From CAZQEZ01 sp964592475 (lineage in GTDB: Bacteria > Bacteroidota > Bacteroidia > Cytophagales > Cyclobacteriaceae): a stretch of DNA of 16,135 nt. Under the pieces are notes generated by a model. That model was not told the DNA's origin. It made no database searches and saw only the letters and a list, made by a program, of their open reading frames with translations. The stretch is taken from the NCBI GenBank assembly GCA_964592475.1, contig CAZQEZ010000096.1, forward strand, positions 1 to 16,135, written 5' to 3'. Each line of letters starts with the position of its first letter. The first letter of the stretch is position 1. The translations under genes and the position numbers were made by a program. Below are positions 1 to 8,292 of this stretch, in pieces.

Positions 1-329
1 GGTGGAGTGAAATAGCAGAAATCTTAACTTTAAACCAACTAAACATTTAATTAATTATGTAGATAAAGATTGTGAAAATAATACAATAACAAACAATAAA
101 TTGAAATTCAACTATCCACACAATTTCACATCGAGCCAAAAAAATATATATTTTACATGGTAAAGCCCCTGGTGTAATAATTTCTATGTTTTGCTCTTTA
201 AAAGGAACTGCCTAACAATTACCTATTTAATGGCTAAACTCTGTCATGTAAGATATGAGTTAAAGTTGCTATTGAGTATTGTTGCATTTCCATTTAAATT
301 GCAAACCGAAAAGAAATTTACTTTTAAAA
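1..329. other. Intergenic / 5' leader region without a gene
   Basis: I see no convincing coding frame on either strand; the short open stretches lack start context and family likeness. The DNA is very AT-rich. The only promoter-like string is TATGTTTTG at about 185-193, which has three rather than two bases between TA and TTTG, so I do not call a promoter. The start of the window may hold the far downstream flank of a gene lying outside it. Confidence 0.5.
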
Positions 330-1676
330 ATGAAGAATGACCTGCTTATTTTCCTGTTCGTCGCTTTTTTTGTGCCATTTTTTACTAATGGCCAAACTAT
401 AGTAGAACCCATAAGTTCCAAACGCTTTGTTGAGTTTGGCCCAGCCATAAGTGGAGATGGGAAAACCATGGTATTTCAGGTAATGCGAAAAAATAGATGG
501 TATTTGTATGAAAGTTTTTACAACGGAGATTCGTGGAGTGAACCACAGCCACTGGAGAGCATCAATAGAAAATTTGAATACATTGCAGGGCCATCTCTTT
601 CCTATAATGGGCTTACCCTTTATTTTACGGCATATCAGGAAGATAGCGAAATGACAGTAAGTAGTGAAGATATTTTTGTGAGCCAAAAGGTAGGAGGGGT
701 GTGGATGGACCCTAAAAACCTGGGCAAGCCGTTAAATTCATTTATGTACGAAGGTTTTCCAAGCATTTCTGCTGATGGCAACACTATTTATTTTATGCGC
801 GACAACAAAGAGAATCCATTTGATGAGGAGGTGAAAGTCCATTGTTTTAAATTGTTTAAAGCTCAGAAAGATATGTCTGGCAATTGGCAAGAACCCGAAG
901 AGCTGCCATACCCGGTAAACTTTAATTGTGAGCGCTCACCCAAAATTATGGTTGACAACAAAACGCTTATGTTTTCTTCTATAAGAGGTGGTGGGTCTGG
1001 TAGATTCGATATTTATGTATCAAAATTGCTTGATAATGATATGTGGACAGAGCCCGTGGCTTTAGATTATTTGAATACAGATGAAAATGATCAATCACCT
1101 TGTATTTCAGTGGATGGTGAGAAGATTTATTTTTACACTAACGAGGATATTTACGTAAGTGAAATACCGGAAGAAAGAAGAGAATTTGATGGTGTTACCT
1201 TAAAGGGACAGGTAATAGATGCTGTTTTTCAACTAGGCTTAAGTGTAAACATACAAATTGTTAACCCATTTTCCGGACAAGTTATGTCTGACCTGGACAA
1301 CACGGAATCAGACGGTAAATTTACGGCTAAACTGAATAAGGGTATCGTTTATGATTTCAATATCATTCAAGACAATAATTATACTTATACTTTTCCACTT
1401 GATTTGCGTGATTTAGGCAACGCGAAAGAAGTAGAGCGGACATTTGAACTATTTTCTAATCTAAACCTGAAAATGGAAGTAGTGGATAGTAAAAGTAAAG
1501 AAATAATACCTGCTGATAAGAGAATTTTAATTCAGATGGATAAAACCCCACGAGAAGATATTTATCTGCTAAAGTTTCAAATTGAAAACTACGCGGAAGC
1601 TTCTACTTTTTTTGACTTGAAAGAGATAAGGAAAAACCCTGATTACAAAAGGCGGATTGAAGTGGATCTTTTATAA
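330..1676 (+). CDS. Secreted PD40 (WD40-like) beta-propeller protein
   Basis: Probably an exported, periplasmic or cell-surface protein with a scaffold or binding role; no enzymatic motif is visible. I chose ATG 330 (448 aa) over the frame's earlier ATG at 279, because residues 1-22 then form a clean signal peptide: a short basic start, a hydrophobic stretch rich in Leu, Phe and Val, and a cut near NGQ. PD40-type blade strands recur as S-x-D/N-G-x-T-hydrophobic-F: residues 41-49 (SGDGKTMVF), 91-99, 147-155, about 206-216 and 259-268. After about residue 288 comes a beta-rich segment resembling a carboxypeptidase-regulatory-like fold (about 290-375). In Bacteroidota, propeller plus such a domain plus OmpA is the PorE-like layout; here no TPR and no OmpA-like peptidoglycan-binding end are present. 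It ends three bases before the convergent response regulator, with no terminator between. The family is fairly sure; the function is unknown. Confidence 0.85.
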   Translation: MKNDLLIFLFVAFFVPFFTNGQTIVEPISSKRFVEFGPAISGDGKTMVFQVMRKNRWYLYESFYNGDSWSEPQPLESINRKFEYIAGPSLSYNGLTLYFTAYQEDSEMTVSSEDIFVSQKVGGVWMDPKNLGKPLNSFMYEGFPSISADGNTIYFMRDNKENPFDEEVKVHCFKLFKAQKDMSGNWQEPEELPYPVNFNCERSPKIMVDNKTLMFSSIRGGGSGRFDIYVSKLLDNDMWTEPVALDYLNTDENDQSPCISVDGEKIYFYTNEDIYVSEIPEERREFDGVTLKGQVIDAVFQLGLSVNIQIVNPFSGQVMSDLDNTESDGKFTAKLNKGIVYDFNIIQDNNYTYTFPLDLRDLGNAKEVERTFELFSNLNLKMEVVDSKSKEIIPADKRILIQMDKTPREDIYLLKFQIENYAEASTFFDLKEIRKNPDYKRRIEVDLL

Positions 1677-1679
1677 AAG

Positions 1680-3017
1680 TTACTCCAAACCGTAAAGTTT
1701 TAATTTGTTATAGAGCGTTTTACGGTCTATATTCATCATTCGGGCAGCTTTTGATTTGTTATATCCTACTTTTTCAAGTGTTTTCAATATTATTTCTTTT
1801 TCGTTTTTTTCGGCAATTGCTTTTAGGTCACTGCCATTTCCACCATTAGAGGAAGAAAACTCCTGGTAGTTATTGGCTAAAATTTCCTGTGGCAGGCAGT
1901 CACGAGTTATTTCCTGGTCGCCTGCAAGCAATACAGACCGTTTAATTAAATTTTTTAATTCCCGAATGTTTCCAGGCCATTGATAATTCAATAATTTATC
2001 TTTTATTTCTGAATCGAAACCAGTTATATTTTTTTTCAATTCCTGATTGGCCAATTGTAAAAAATGATTAGCAAAGATCATGATGTCTTTCTTGCGCTCT
2101 CGTAAAGGAGAAATGGTGATTGAAAATTCATTGATCCGATGATATAAATCTTCCCTAAAATCTCCTCTCTCTACAGCCTCTTTCAAGTCTTCATTGGTTG
2201 CAGCAATTATCCGCACATCTACATCAAGATCATTATTAGAGCCAATTCGTTTTATTTTGCGTTCTTGTAGTGCTCGCAGCAACTTCACCTGTATTTCATA
2301 ACTCAGGTTACCGATTTCATCCAGGAATAAAGTTCCTTTATTAGCAGCCTCAAATTGACCCACTTTATCATTCATTGCCCCGGTAAAGGACCCTTTTATA
2401 TGCCCAAAAAGCTCACTTCCGGCCAACTCTTTAGACAATGCTCCGCAATCAATTGCTACAAAGGGCTTGTTTTTTCTATCGCTTTGCAAGTGAATCATTC
2501 TGGCCACGTACTCTTTACCAGTACCACTTTCTCCTTGAATAATTACAGAAAAATTGGTAGGTGCTACCAAGCTTATATGCTGATTTACACTCTTTGCTTT
2601 TTCACTTTCACCAGCTAAATAGTTAAAAGTGGAAGGCTTGTCGCTTTTTTCTTTATTTATATTTTTTGCCAGTGCCTGTTGAATAATATTGAGTAGCTCA
2701 TCAGTATTTACAGGTTTACTCACATAATCATAAGCCCCCAATTTTATAGCTTGCACAGCCATTTTTATATCGGCGTAGCTAGTCATCAAAATAATTGGAG
2801 CAGTATAATTCAGGTTTTTGAAATCATGCAGAAGCTCAATACCATTTTTATCAGGCAATTTAAAGTCGAGTAAAATGATGTCAAAGCGCTCTTTCTTGAG
2901 AATTTGAAGAGCGTCGCTGGCGGTGATGCCTGTGCGGGTGACAAAATCCTTTTTGCTAAGAAAATTCTTAAGCATCATTAAAAAAGTAGGATCATCGTCA
3001 ATTATTAAAACCTTCAT
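1680..3017 (-). CDS. Sigma-54-dependent response regulator, NtrC family (REC-AAA+-Fis HTH)
   Basis: A two-component response regulator that, when phosphorylated, oligomerises and uses ATP to open sigma-54 promoters. Receiver domain, residues 1-118: acidic pocket D7-D9, phospho-acceptor D51 in ILLDFKLP, switch T79 and conserved K101. Central AAA+ domain, about 133-375: Walker A GESGTGKE at 162-169, the sigma-54-contacting loop GSFTGA at 209-214 (usual GAFTGA, so Ala to Ser at position 2 with the key Phe-Thr kept), Walker B GTLFLDEI at 228-235, FREDLYHRI at 287-295, and WPGNIREL (sensor II) at 347-354. A Fis-type helix-turn-helix lies at about 403-445 (NKSKAARMMNIDRKTLYNKL). The 445-aa length is normal and all domains are intact. 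No histidine kinase is adjacent, so the partner is unknown. A -7 box within a dyad lies just upstream, suggesting autoregulation (inference). Confidence 0.95.
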   Translation of the reverse strand: MKVLIIDDDPTFLMMLKNFLSKKDFVTRTGITASDALQILKKERFDIILLDFKLPDKNGIELLHDFKNLNYTAPIILMTSYADIKMAVQAIKLGAYDYVSKPVNTDELLNIIQQALAKNINKEKSDKPSTFNYLAGESEKAKSVNQHISLVAPTNFSVIIQGESGTGKEYVARMIHLQSDRKNKPFVAIDCGALSKELAGSELFGHIKGSFTGAMNDKVGQFEAANKGTLFLDEIGNLSYEIQVKLLRALQERKIKRIGSNNDLDVDVRIIAATNEDLKEAVERGDFREDLYHRINEFSITISPLRERKKDIMIFANHFLQLANQELKKNITGFDSEIKDKLLNYQWPGNIRELKNLIKRSVLLAGDQEITRDCLPQEILANNYQEFSSSNGGNGSDLKAIAEKNEKEIILKTLEKVGYNKSKAARMMNIDRKTLYNKLKLYGLE

Positions 3018-3036
3018 TAAAATTTTTTATTTCGCG

Positions 3037-3058
3037 GTGCAAAAATAGTAATTTGCAC
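3037..3058. promoter_or_regulatory. Candidate operator: GTGCAAA-N8-TTTGCAC dyad upstream of the response regulator
   Basis: A perfect 7-bp inverted repeat (arms 3037-3043 and 3052-3058, spacer of 8 bases) lies 20 bp ahead of the response regulator start and covers its candidate -7 box. The shape, two half sites about 15 bp centre to centre, is that of a dimeric HTH binding site and resembles in form the sites of NtrC-type regulators. That it binds this regulator is an inference. Confidence 0.4.
3040..3047 (-). promoter_or_regulatory. Candidate Bacteroidota -7 box (TATTTTTG) for the response regulator
   Basis: Read on the minus strand the sequence is TATTTTTG, an exact match to the Bacteroidota sigma-A -7 consensus TAnnTTTG. 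It lies 22 bases ahead of the ATG at 3017, giving a leader of roughly 16 bases. I find no good TTG-type -33 element at the expected distance, which lowers confidence. Confidence 0.4.
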
Positions 3059-3109
3059 TATTGCTGCATAATAACGCTAAATTTCTGTTTAAGTTTTAAT
3101 TATCTTTGT

Positions 3110-3143
3110 AAAAAAAAGCTCTTTCCTTAAAAAGAAAAGAGCT
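3110..3143 (-). terminator. Rho-independent terminator of the small secreted protein gene
   Basis: On the minus strand, AGCTCTTT pairs with AAAGAGCT (plus arms 3117-3124 and 3136-3143), with a few more pairs inside after one mismatch, and the hairpin is followed by a run of eight T (plus A-run 3110-3117). It sits 71 bases downstream of the stop of the 3215-3577 gene and upstream of the response regulator, so it separates the two minus-strand genes into different transcripts. Confidence 0.8.
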
Positions 3144-3214
3144 AATCGAGTTGCTGCTAAAATTGAAATGTAAACTTTTACACAATAGTAATTATAGCTG
3201 GTTGAACTAAATAG

Positions 3215-3577
3215 TTAGTCAAACAAAATAATTGATTTGGCAATTTTACCTTCTTTATTATAAAATCTTTTTGACTTTACCCCGTCGTTATATGTTACTG
3301 CCAGGTAATACTTTTTTCTAATCTGCTCGCCTGTAATTACTTCGTAAGTCAATACCTTGCCTTCTTCCTTTTGCAGGTCATTTACCATTTGATTTACCGC
3401 CATTGGTAAACTGTTAGTAGATACAGGTTTCACTTGGTTGTTTATTTCACTGATCTGGTTATTGCTAGCATAAATTTCCTCTTCATTATAAGCCGGAGAT
3501 TTTTTTGTCTCATTATTTGCCTGGGCAAACAACCAGGTGCAGGAACAACAAATTATCAGTGTTAACAACCATTTCAT
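3215..3577 (-). CDS. Small secreted protein of unknown function
   Basis: A 120-aa product that I do not recognise. Residues 1-20 form a typical signal peptide (MKWLLTLIICC..., cut near FAQA), so the mature protein of about 100 residues should be periplasmic or secreted. Three cysteines (10, 11, 13) lie inside the hydrophobic core, but no proper lipobox follows, so a lipoprotein is less likely. The mature part begins low-complexity and polar (Asn, Glu, Ser) and ends in a probable beta-rich segment (YYLAVTYNDGVKSKRFYNKEGKI) that reads as a strand-turn-strand. The gene is monocistronic, with a strong terminator at 3110-3143. A real gene is supported by the signal peptide, the length and the terminator. 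Confidence 0.7.
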   Translation of the reverse strand: MKWLLTLIICCSCTWLFAQANNETKKSPAYNEEEIYASNNQISEINNQVKPVSTNSLPMAVNQMVNDLQKEEGKVLTYEVITGEQIRKKYYLAVTYNDGVKSKRFYNKEGKIAKSIILFD

Positions 3578-3883
3578 AATTTCAATAAGTTAGTTGATAA
3601 TAGCATAAGAAAAAGCATGCCAAAAAGATAAAAAGCTTATTATAGGCTTCTTAAAGACATATTGTGTCATGTAAAAATTCTATAGTATTAAAAATATGTA
3701 GAACTTTTCTACATGGTTGAGGATTTTTTCTTCATTTGGGGGAATTAATAGATGACAATACCTTAGTAAATTGTAAAAAATATCTGATCGAATAATTAAT
3801 CTTATCTGGTGTAGAAAGAATTAAGAAAAACTTTATTCCAGTTGTGCAGTTGATTTTAAAAGTAGTATTTAAAATAATAAATT
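3578..3883. other. Divergent intergenic region with a perfect inverted repeat
   Basis: About 306 bases without a gene separate the minus-strand secreted protein from the plus-strand one-TM protein, so promoters for both should lie here. No exact TAnnTTTG box with a matching -33 is seen. The one clear structure is ATGTAGAA-CTT-TTCTACAT at 3696-3714: 8-bp perfect arms with a 3-base centre, either an operator or a small hairpin. Confidence 0.45.
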
Positions 3884-4186
3884 ATGAGTAGTAAGAAGAA
3901 AGCAAGTGTTAAAGAATTAGGTAACAACTTAGGAAAGCTAATAAAATATAAAACCGGAATAGAAAAACCACCAAGAAGAAAGAAAAATACTTTATTTGTA
4001 ATTGCCGGAGCAGTTTCTGCCGTTACAGTGGGGGCTTTAGGTTTTTTCCTTAGCAAGAAGACTAAGAAAGACGCCACTGCCTCCAAAAGCGCTCGATTTA
4101 ATATTTCAAACCCTCCAACCACATCTGGTGCTGCCAATTCAAACGTGCCACCACATGAAACTACACCGGAAGTAAACAAGCATTAA
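3884..4186 (+). CDS. Small one-TM protein, YtxH-like
   Basis: A 100-aa protein with a basic N-terminus (MSSKKKASVKELG...), one hydrophobic segment at about residues 36-57 containing Gly/Ala spacing (VIAGAVSAVTVGALGFFLS), then a lysine-rich stop-transfer stretch (KKTKKD) and a polar Pro/Asn/Thr-rich tail. This resembles YtxH-domain proteins, small membrane-associated proteins of unclear, often stress-linked, role, but the characteristic core is not strong enough to be certain. I prefer this strand over the opposite open frame (3856-4179) because it has an A-rich start region and a terminator 8 bases after its stop. It is probably monocistronic. Confidence 0.65.
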   Translation: MSSKKKASVKELGNNLGKLIKYKTGIEKPPRRKKNTLFVIAGAVSAVTVGALGFFLSKKTKKDATASKSARFNISNPPTTSGAANSNVPPHETTPEVNKH

Positions 4187-4190
4187 ATAT

Positions 4191-4220
4191 AAAAAAAGGG
4201 AAGAGTTGTTCTTCCCTTTT
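4191..4220. terminator. Bidirectional rho-independent terminator
   Basis: AAAAGGGAAGA (4194-4204) pairs with TCTTCCCTTTT (4210-4220) around a 5-base loop. A T-run follows on the plus strand and an A-run (4191-4197) precedes it, which is a T-run on the minus strand. It sits between the convergent stops of the one-TM protein (4186) and the protease-propeller-barrel gene (4236) and should serve both. Confidence 0.85.
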
Positions 4221-4235
4221 AATTCAAATTACCTG

Positions 4236-7200
4236 TTACCACCCACCGGCTGAAATATTAAAGCCAAATGTGCCTCCTCGAATGTCATTACGTTGAAATG
4301 GAAATACGTAATAAGGTTCTAAAACCATATAACCAAATAAATTGATTCTAGCCGAAACACCTGCACTAAAAACCGGTGATTGAAATTCAGTTGAGGGCTT
4401 CCAGTTAAACTCTACATCTCTTCCCTGGCTCCAAACCATGCCAGCATCAGCAAATAAAGCTAAATCACTAAATAGCAGGCCAGATTTTATTAAACTCAAT
4501 TTTTCAGGACCGGTAAATGGAAATCTAACTTCAAAATTAGCCACTACCATTTTATCTCCCACTAAATTATCAATACTTAAATCATCTTCTGGAGAGGGCC
4601 TGAATGATCCAATATCATAACCTCGTATCAGAAAGTCATTGCCAATAACCAGAGGATTCAAACCATTGGCATTGCCGCCATACCTACCGTAATGCATGCC
4701 TCTGAAGGCAAATGTGAACGGTTTAGTGTAAAAATACCTTCTATAATCTGCCAATATTCCTACATAATCAAACGCCCCTACTGATTTATCAATTTGAAAA
4801 CGATAACGTTGCCCTGATAATGGTGAAGTAATGCCAAATCGGGAGTTGTCGCCAACAAAAGCCAGGTAGCCACTTCCAATATTGAAACCTTCGGGTGATT
4901 CTAATTTATTTCTGTCTTGTCCTAATGAAATACCTCCGTGATAATATGTATTGTATTCATCCAACCGAAAGCTGTATCTTGAAAAGCTCAATCCACCTTC
5001 TATCCTCTGTGTAATTGATAAAGGAATTTGGCTAAACAAGGTCACTTGATCTTGAAAAATCCGCCTTGTTGTCAATGAAAGTTTGTCCACTCTTGTCTTT
5101 TCACCCTCAATGTTTAATGTATCCGGGGTAATACTCATGCCACCGGTCAAGAAAGGAATATGACTTATTCCCACACCCCAGTTGAGCCGGTTTTTCCTGT
5201 TTAAGTATAAAAATTGTGCTCCAAAATCATATATTTCTCCATTCAAAGATACCCCGGCAAACAATTGATTGTCATTCATAATATCTGAGAATAACATGTT
5301 TACTCCACCGGCAAAACCAGAACCTATGTTAGAAGTACCAACGCCAAACCCCTGGCTATTCGAAATATGGGCCAAACTAAATTTTGGCTTATAGGGTTTT
5401 TCTTTATAATTATCGGTACTTACTGATACCTGTCTTTCAGGCGGATCTTGAGGAAATGCCATCTTTGATAGATTGTCAATTGGTGGTAGAATAGAAGCTC
5501 TAAAGTCTACATTGGCCGGATCTTGTTCAAACTTAGGAAAATCCGTAATATTTGCTTGGTAAATGGTGTATTTACCTTCTTTGAATATAGTATAAGCCAA
5601 TTGAGAACTTTCTTTACTAAAAGTAAAAGCGGGCGAAAATTCAGTTATCCCGCTGATACCTGTAAAGTATTTCGTTAATTTAAAAATTGATTGATCAGTT
5701 AAATTATATTCGTATAAATTTCTGAAGCCATCCGCGTTGGATAAGAAATAAATAGCATGATCATTCCTGCCAAAATAAGGATTTAAATTGTTAGCCCCTG
5801 GAAAAAAGTCAAATACTTCAATTTCTGCCGATGGGACATCTAAAATAGCCAATTTGAATGCACCAAAGTCTAAATTATCCAAATCGGTATCATTTCCGCG
5901 ATTGGTAGCAAAAACAATTTTTTGACCGTCAGAAGACCAGTTTGGTTGAATTTCTCCATAGCCATCATCTGTTAGCTGGGTCAGCTCTCGTGTATAATAG
6001 TCGTACAAATAAAGATCGGTTTGGCCATCTTTTAAACCTGACATAGCAATGTATCTGCCATCTGGCGACCACGAAATGTCAGAAAAACTATTAAGATCGG
6101 GCATTTCCAACTCTTCTACAGTTTTACCTTTCTGTGTACCCGCTACTATTAATATATTTTTTCCTTTACTAAAAGCAATATAGGCAAAACGGCTATTGTC
6201 AGGAGAAAAAGTACCGGCAGTTTCTATATAACTATAGTCGTCGATATGCATTTTTTGAGTGCCCTTGGTTAGCTTTCTAATAATTTTTCCTGTTTCAGCA
6301 TTGGCTAAAAATAGCTCGATAGACAACACATCTTTTTCGGATAAGAAGGCAATATATTTTCCATCGTTACTATAAACAGGGGATAAATTCATGTCACCGG
6401 CATTTTCGCTGCTGAACAAGGTATTTCCAATAGTGGCAATTGTGTCTTCCATAAAAGGCTTATAGGTTTCCTTCATGGTATTTTTCCATAAAGAGCTAAA
6501 GGTCTCTTCATCAAGGCCGGTCATCTTTTTGATAGCTAAGGCGTAACCACTTTTAGCAGTTTCAATAAAAAGTGGCTCTACTATCGTGTCTCCCCAAATA
6601 CCGGTAGTAAAGGCCCAAAATGCCTGTCCAAATCGATAAGGAAAGTACCGGGGATTACGGCTGAGATCTTGTAGAGAGGGAACATCTTCACTAATTACCG
6701 CATCGCGCATCCACATGGCGGTATGGCTATCTTTTCTACCGATAGATAGATATTCTGCCATTCCCTCTACCATCCATAGGGGTAAGTTTCTGACGTTAGT
6801 TAAGCTGGTACTATCGCCATGAATAAGCATGTGGTATTGAAAAGCATGCACCAATTCGTGGCCTAACACGTGATCAGTTTGATTCATGGTTTGTAAAAAT
6901 GGCATTACCACCCGATTTTTCAATCCTTCGGTTACTCCACCGGTACCTACACTTATCTGGCTATTAATCACACCGGTTTGTTGAAAATCGGCGTGGTTGT
7001 TATACATGATCAGCGGATTTTTTTTCTTGAAAGTATCAGCCAGCACCAATTGATGTCTACGATACCATCTCTCACTTAACGCACCCAGTTTGTTGAGTAA
7101 AGTGTCATTATCAAGGTAGTTGTATATTTCGAAGTGCGGCGTATTCAATACTTCGAAATCGAATGAGCGATACTGAGGCTTGTTACGACCAAAATATTGT

Positions 7201-7298
7201 GCTTTCACCTCAAAGGAGCCCATGATTAACAAAAGTAATAATGTTAATAATGCTATTGAATTTTTATGTTTTTTTAATGTTGTTTGCAATAGGTTCAT
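4236..7298 (-). CDS. Outer-membrane protein: zinc-protease-like domain, TolB-like propeller and Omp85-like barrel
   Basis: A 1020-residue envelope protein combining three modules. Residues 1-34 are a signal peptide (hydrophobic 15-27, cut near VKAQ). Residues about 45-290 carry a gluzincin-like zinc site: HELVH at 147-151 and, 27 residues on, WMVEGMAEY with E178 as likely third ligand, the M1/peptidase-MA arrangement. Residues about 300-585 contain TolB/PD40 blades (YSNDGKYIAF 309-318, FSPDNSRFAY 364-373, WSPDGRYIAM 410-419, WSSDGQKIVF 454-463). Residues about 640-1020 are rich in alternating strands and contain IRGY at 891-894, the hallmark L6 motif of Omp85/BamA-type barrels; the chain ends in Trp. 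No POTRA repeats are seen. The protease and propeller should sit in the periplasm, anchored by the barrel. Similar long 'PD40/surface antigen' proteins exist in Bacteroidota, but I know of no assigned function. The promoter is unclear. Confidence 0.88.
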   Translation of the reverse strand: MNLLQTTLKKHKNSIALLTLLLLLIMGSFEVKAQYFGRNKPQYRSFDFEVLNTPHFEIYNYLDNDTLLNKLGALSERWYRRHQLVLADTFKKKNPLIMYNNHADFQQTGVINSQISVGTGGVTEGLKNRVVMPFLQTMNQTDHVLGHELVHAFQYHMLIHGDSTSLTNVRNLPLWMVEGMAEYLSIGRKDSHTAMWMRDAVISEDVPSLQDLSRNPRYFPYRFGQAFWAFTTGIWGDTIVEPLFIETAKSGYALAIKKMTGLDEETFSSLWKNTMKETYKPFMEDTIATIGNTLFSSENAGDMNLSPVYSNDGKYIAFLSEKDVLSIELFLANAETGKIIRKLTKGTQKMHIDDYSYIETAGTFSPDNSRFAYIAFSKGKNILIVAGTQKGKTVEELEMPDLNSFSDISWSPDGRYIAMSGLKDGQTDLYLYDYYTRELTQLTDDGYGEIQPNWSSDGQKIVFATNRGNDTDLDNLDFGAFKLAILDVPSAEIEVFDFFPGANNLNPYFGRNDHAIYFLSNADGFRNLYEYNLTDQSIFKLTKYFTGISGITEFSPAFTFSKESSQLAYTIFKEGKYTIYQANITDFPKFEQDPANVDFRASILPPIDNLSKMAFPQDPPERQVSVSTDNYKEKPYKPKFSLAHISNSQGFGVGTSNIGSGFAGGVNMLFSDIMNDNQLFAGVSLNGEIYDFGAQFLYLNRKNRLNWGVGISHIPFLTGGMSITPDTLNIEGEKTRVDKLSLTTRRIFQDQVTLFSQIPLSITQRIEGGLSFSRYSFRLDEYNTYYHGGISLGQDRNKLESPEGFNIGSGYLAFVGDNSRFGITSPLSGQRYRFQIDKSVGAFDYVGILADYRRYFYTKPFTFAFRGMHYGRYGGNANGLNPLVIGNDFLIRGYDIGSFRPSPEDDLSIDNLVGDKMVVANFEVRFPFTGPEKLSLIKSGLLFSDLALFADAGMVWSQGRDVEFNWKPSTEFQSPVFSAGVSARINLFGYMVLEPYYVFPFQRNDIRGGTFGFNISAGGW

Positions 7299-7449
7299 AT
7301 CTTTTGTTATTTTTCTGAAAATGAGATAATTAAATGGTTGATTAATTATTCAAATTCGTAATTTTCAAAAAACATGCCAAAAGATGTTATTGTAAAAAAG
7401 CTGCTTTTAATACTTCATAAGGCTTATTATTTCATTTTGATAATGCATT

Positions 7450-8292
7450 TCAATTTTTAATCACTTTATTTGGTATAAGCGTTTGGTGCTGTTTAAGTAA
7501 GTATAGGTCCATGTTGTTTTTTTTATTTAATAACTGATTATATGAAATGGCAATCAATTCATTATTTTGCAGAAGGTAAGGATGAAAATGATGGTTGGCA
7601 ATTAAATCAAGCAAATCTTTAGGGTTTATATTGCCTTTTTTCATGTATCCCGGGGCATATTCCATCAGTAGCAATTCGATATTTTGCAATACTTGAGATG
7701 CTCCCAATAAGGCATGATATTCATACCCTTCAATATCCATTTTCATAAATCTGACTGTTGAGATATTCATCTGCTTTACAAATTGATCTAGTTCAATTGC
7801 TTCTATTTTAATTTCACCATGGTTGTTGATTGGAAGTAGACTATTTCTACCTTTGTTACTATTTTTATAGGTATACATTGTTTGCGTACCACTCTTATCA
7901 GATACCGCTTTTTTAACCAAATTTACATTCTTTGAATTGTTGGCCTGTAGGTTGTATTCGAAACATCGGATATTAACAGGGTCTGGTTCGAAAGCATAGG
8001 CAATTACCTCTTGAAAATATTTGTCAATAAGCAATGAATACCAGCCTATATTGGCTCCCACATCCAAAAATACATCATTGGGGTTTAGGATTAGATTATT
8101 TTTTAAAAACGTAGAGTTTTCATCTTCATAAGTTCCTTTTTTAAAAATTTCACGGCCGCCGCCGTCTTCAGTTTTAAATTTCATTTTTAAGTTGAACTTG
8201 TGCGAATAGCCCACTAAAAATTGCTTTCGAAGCAGGAATCTGGCAATAATGTATTTAATCGATTGTAAAATTGATGGCTTTAATTTACTCAT
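7450..8292 (-). CDS. FkbM family methyltransferase
   Basis: A SAM-dependent methyltransferase of 280 aa, the FkbM family that O-methylates sugars or other small hydroxyl groups, often in polysaccharide or natural-product loci. The SAM-binding motif I is FLDVGANIGW at 75-84, the acidic motif II FEPD at 101-104, and the family signature KMDIEGYE lies at 184-191. There is no signal peptide, so it acts in the cytosol. No glycosyltransferases flank it, so the substrate cannot be inferred. It lies upstream of the protease-barrel gene on the same strand with a 151-base gap, so they are probably separate units. Family confidence is high. Confidence 0.93.
   Translation of the reverse strand: MSKLKPSILQSIKYIIARFLLRKQFLVGYSHKFNLKMKFKTEDGGGREIFKKGTYEDENSTFLKNNLILNPNDVFLDVGANIGWYSLLIDKYFQEVIAYAFEPDPVNIRCFEYNLQANNSKNVNLVKKAVSDKSGTQTMYTYKNSNKGRNSLLPINNHGEIKIEAIELDQFVKQMNISTVRFMKMDIEGYEYHALLGASQVLQNIELLLMEYAPGYMKKGNINPKDLLDLIANHHFHPYLLQNNELIAISYNQLLNKKNNMDLYLLKQHQTLIPNKVIKN

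Noticed and set aside
3856..4179. Minus-strand open frame opposite the one-TM gene
   Set aside because: It starts just inside a terminator region, is a hydrophobic shadow, and the plus frame has better start and terminator context.
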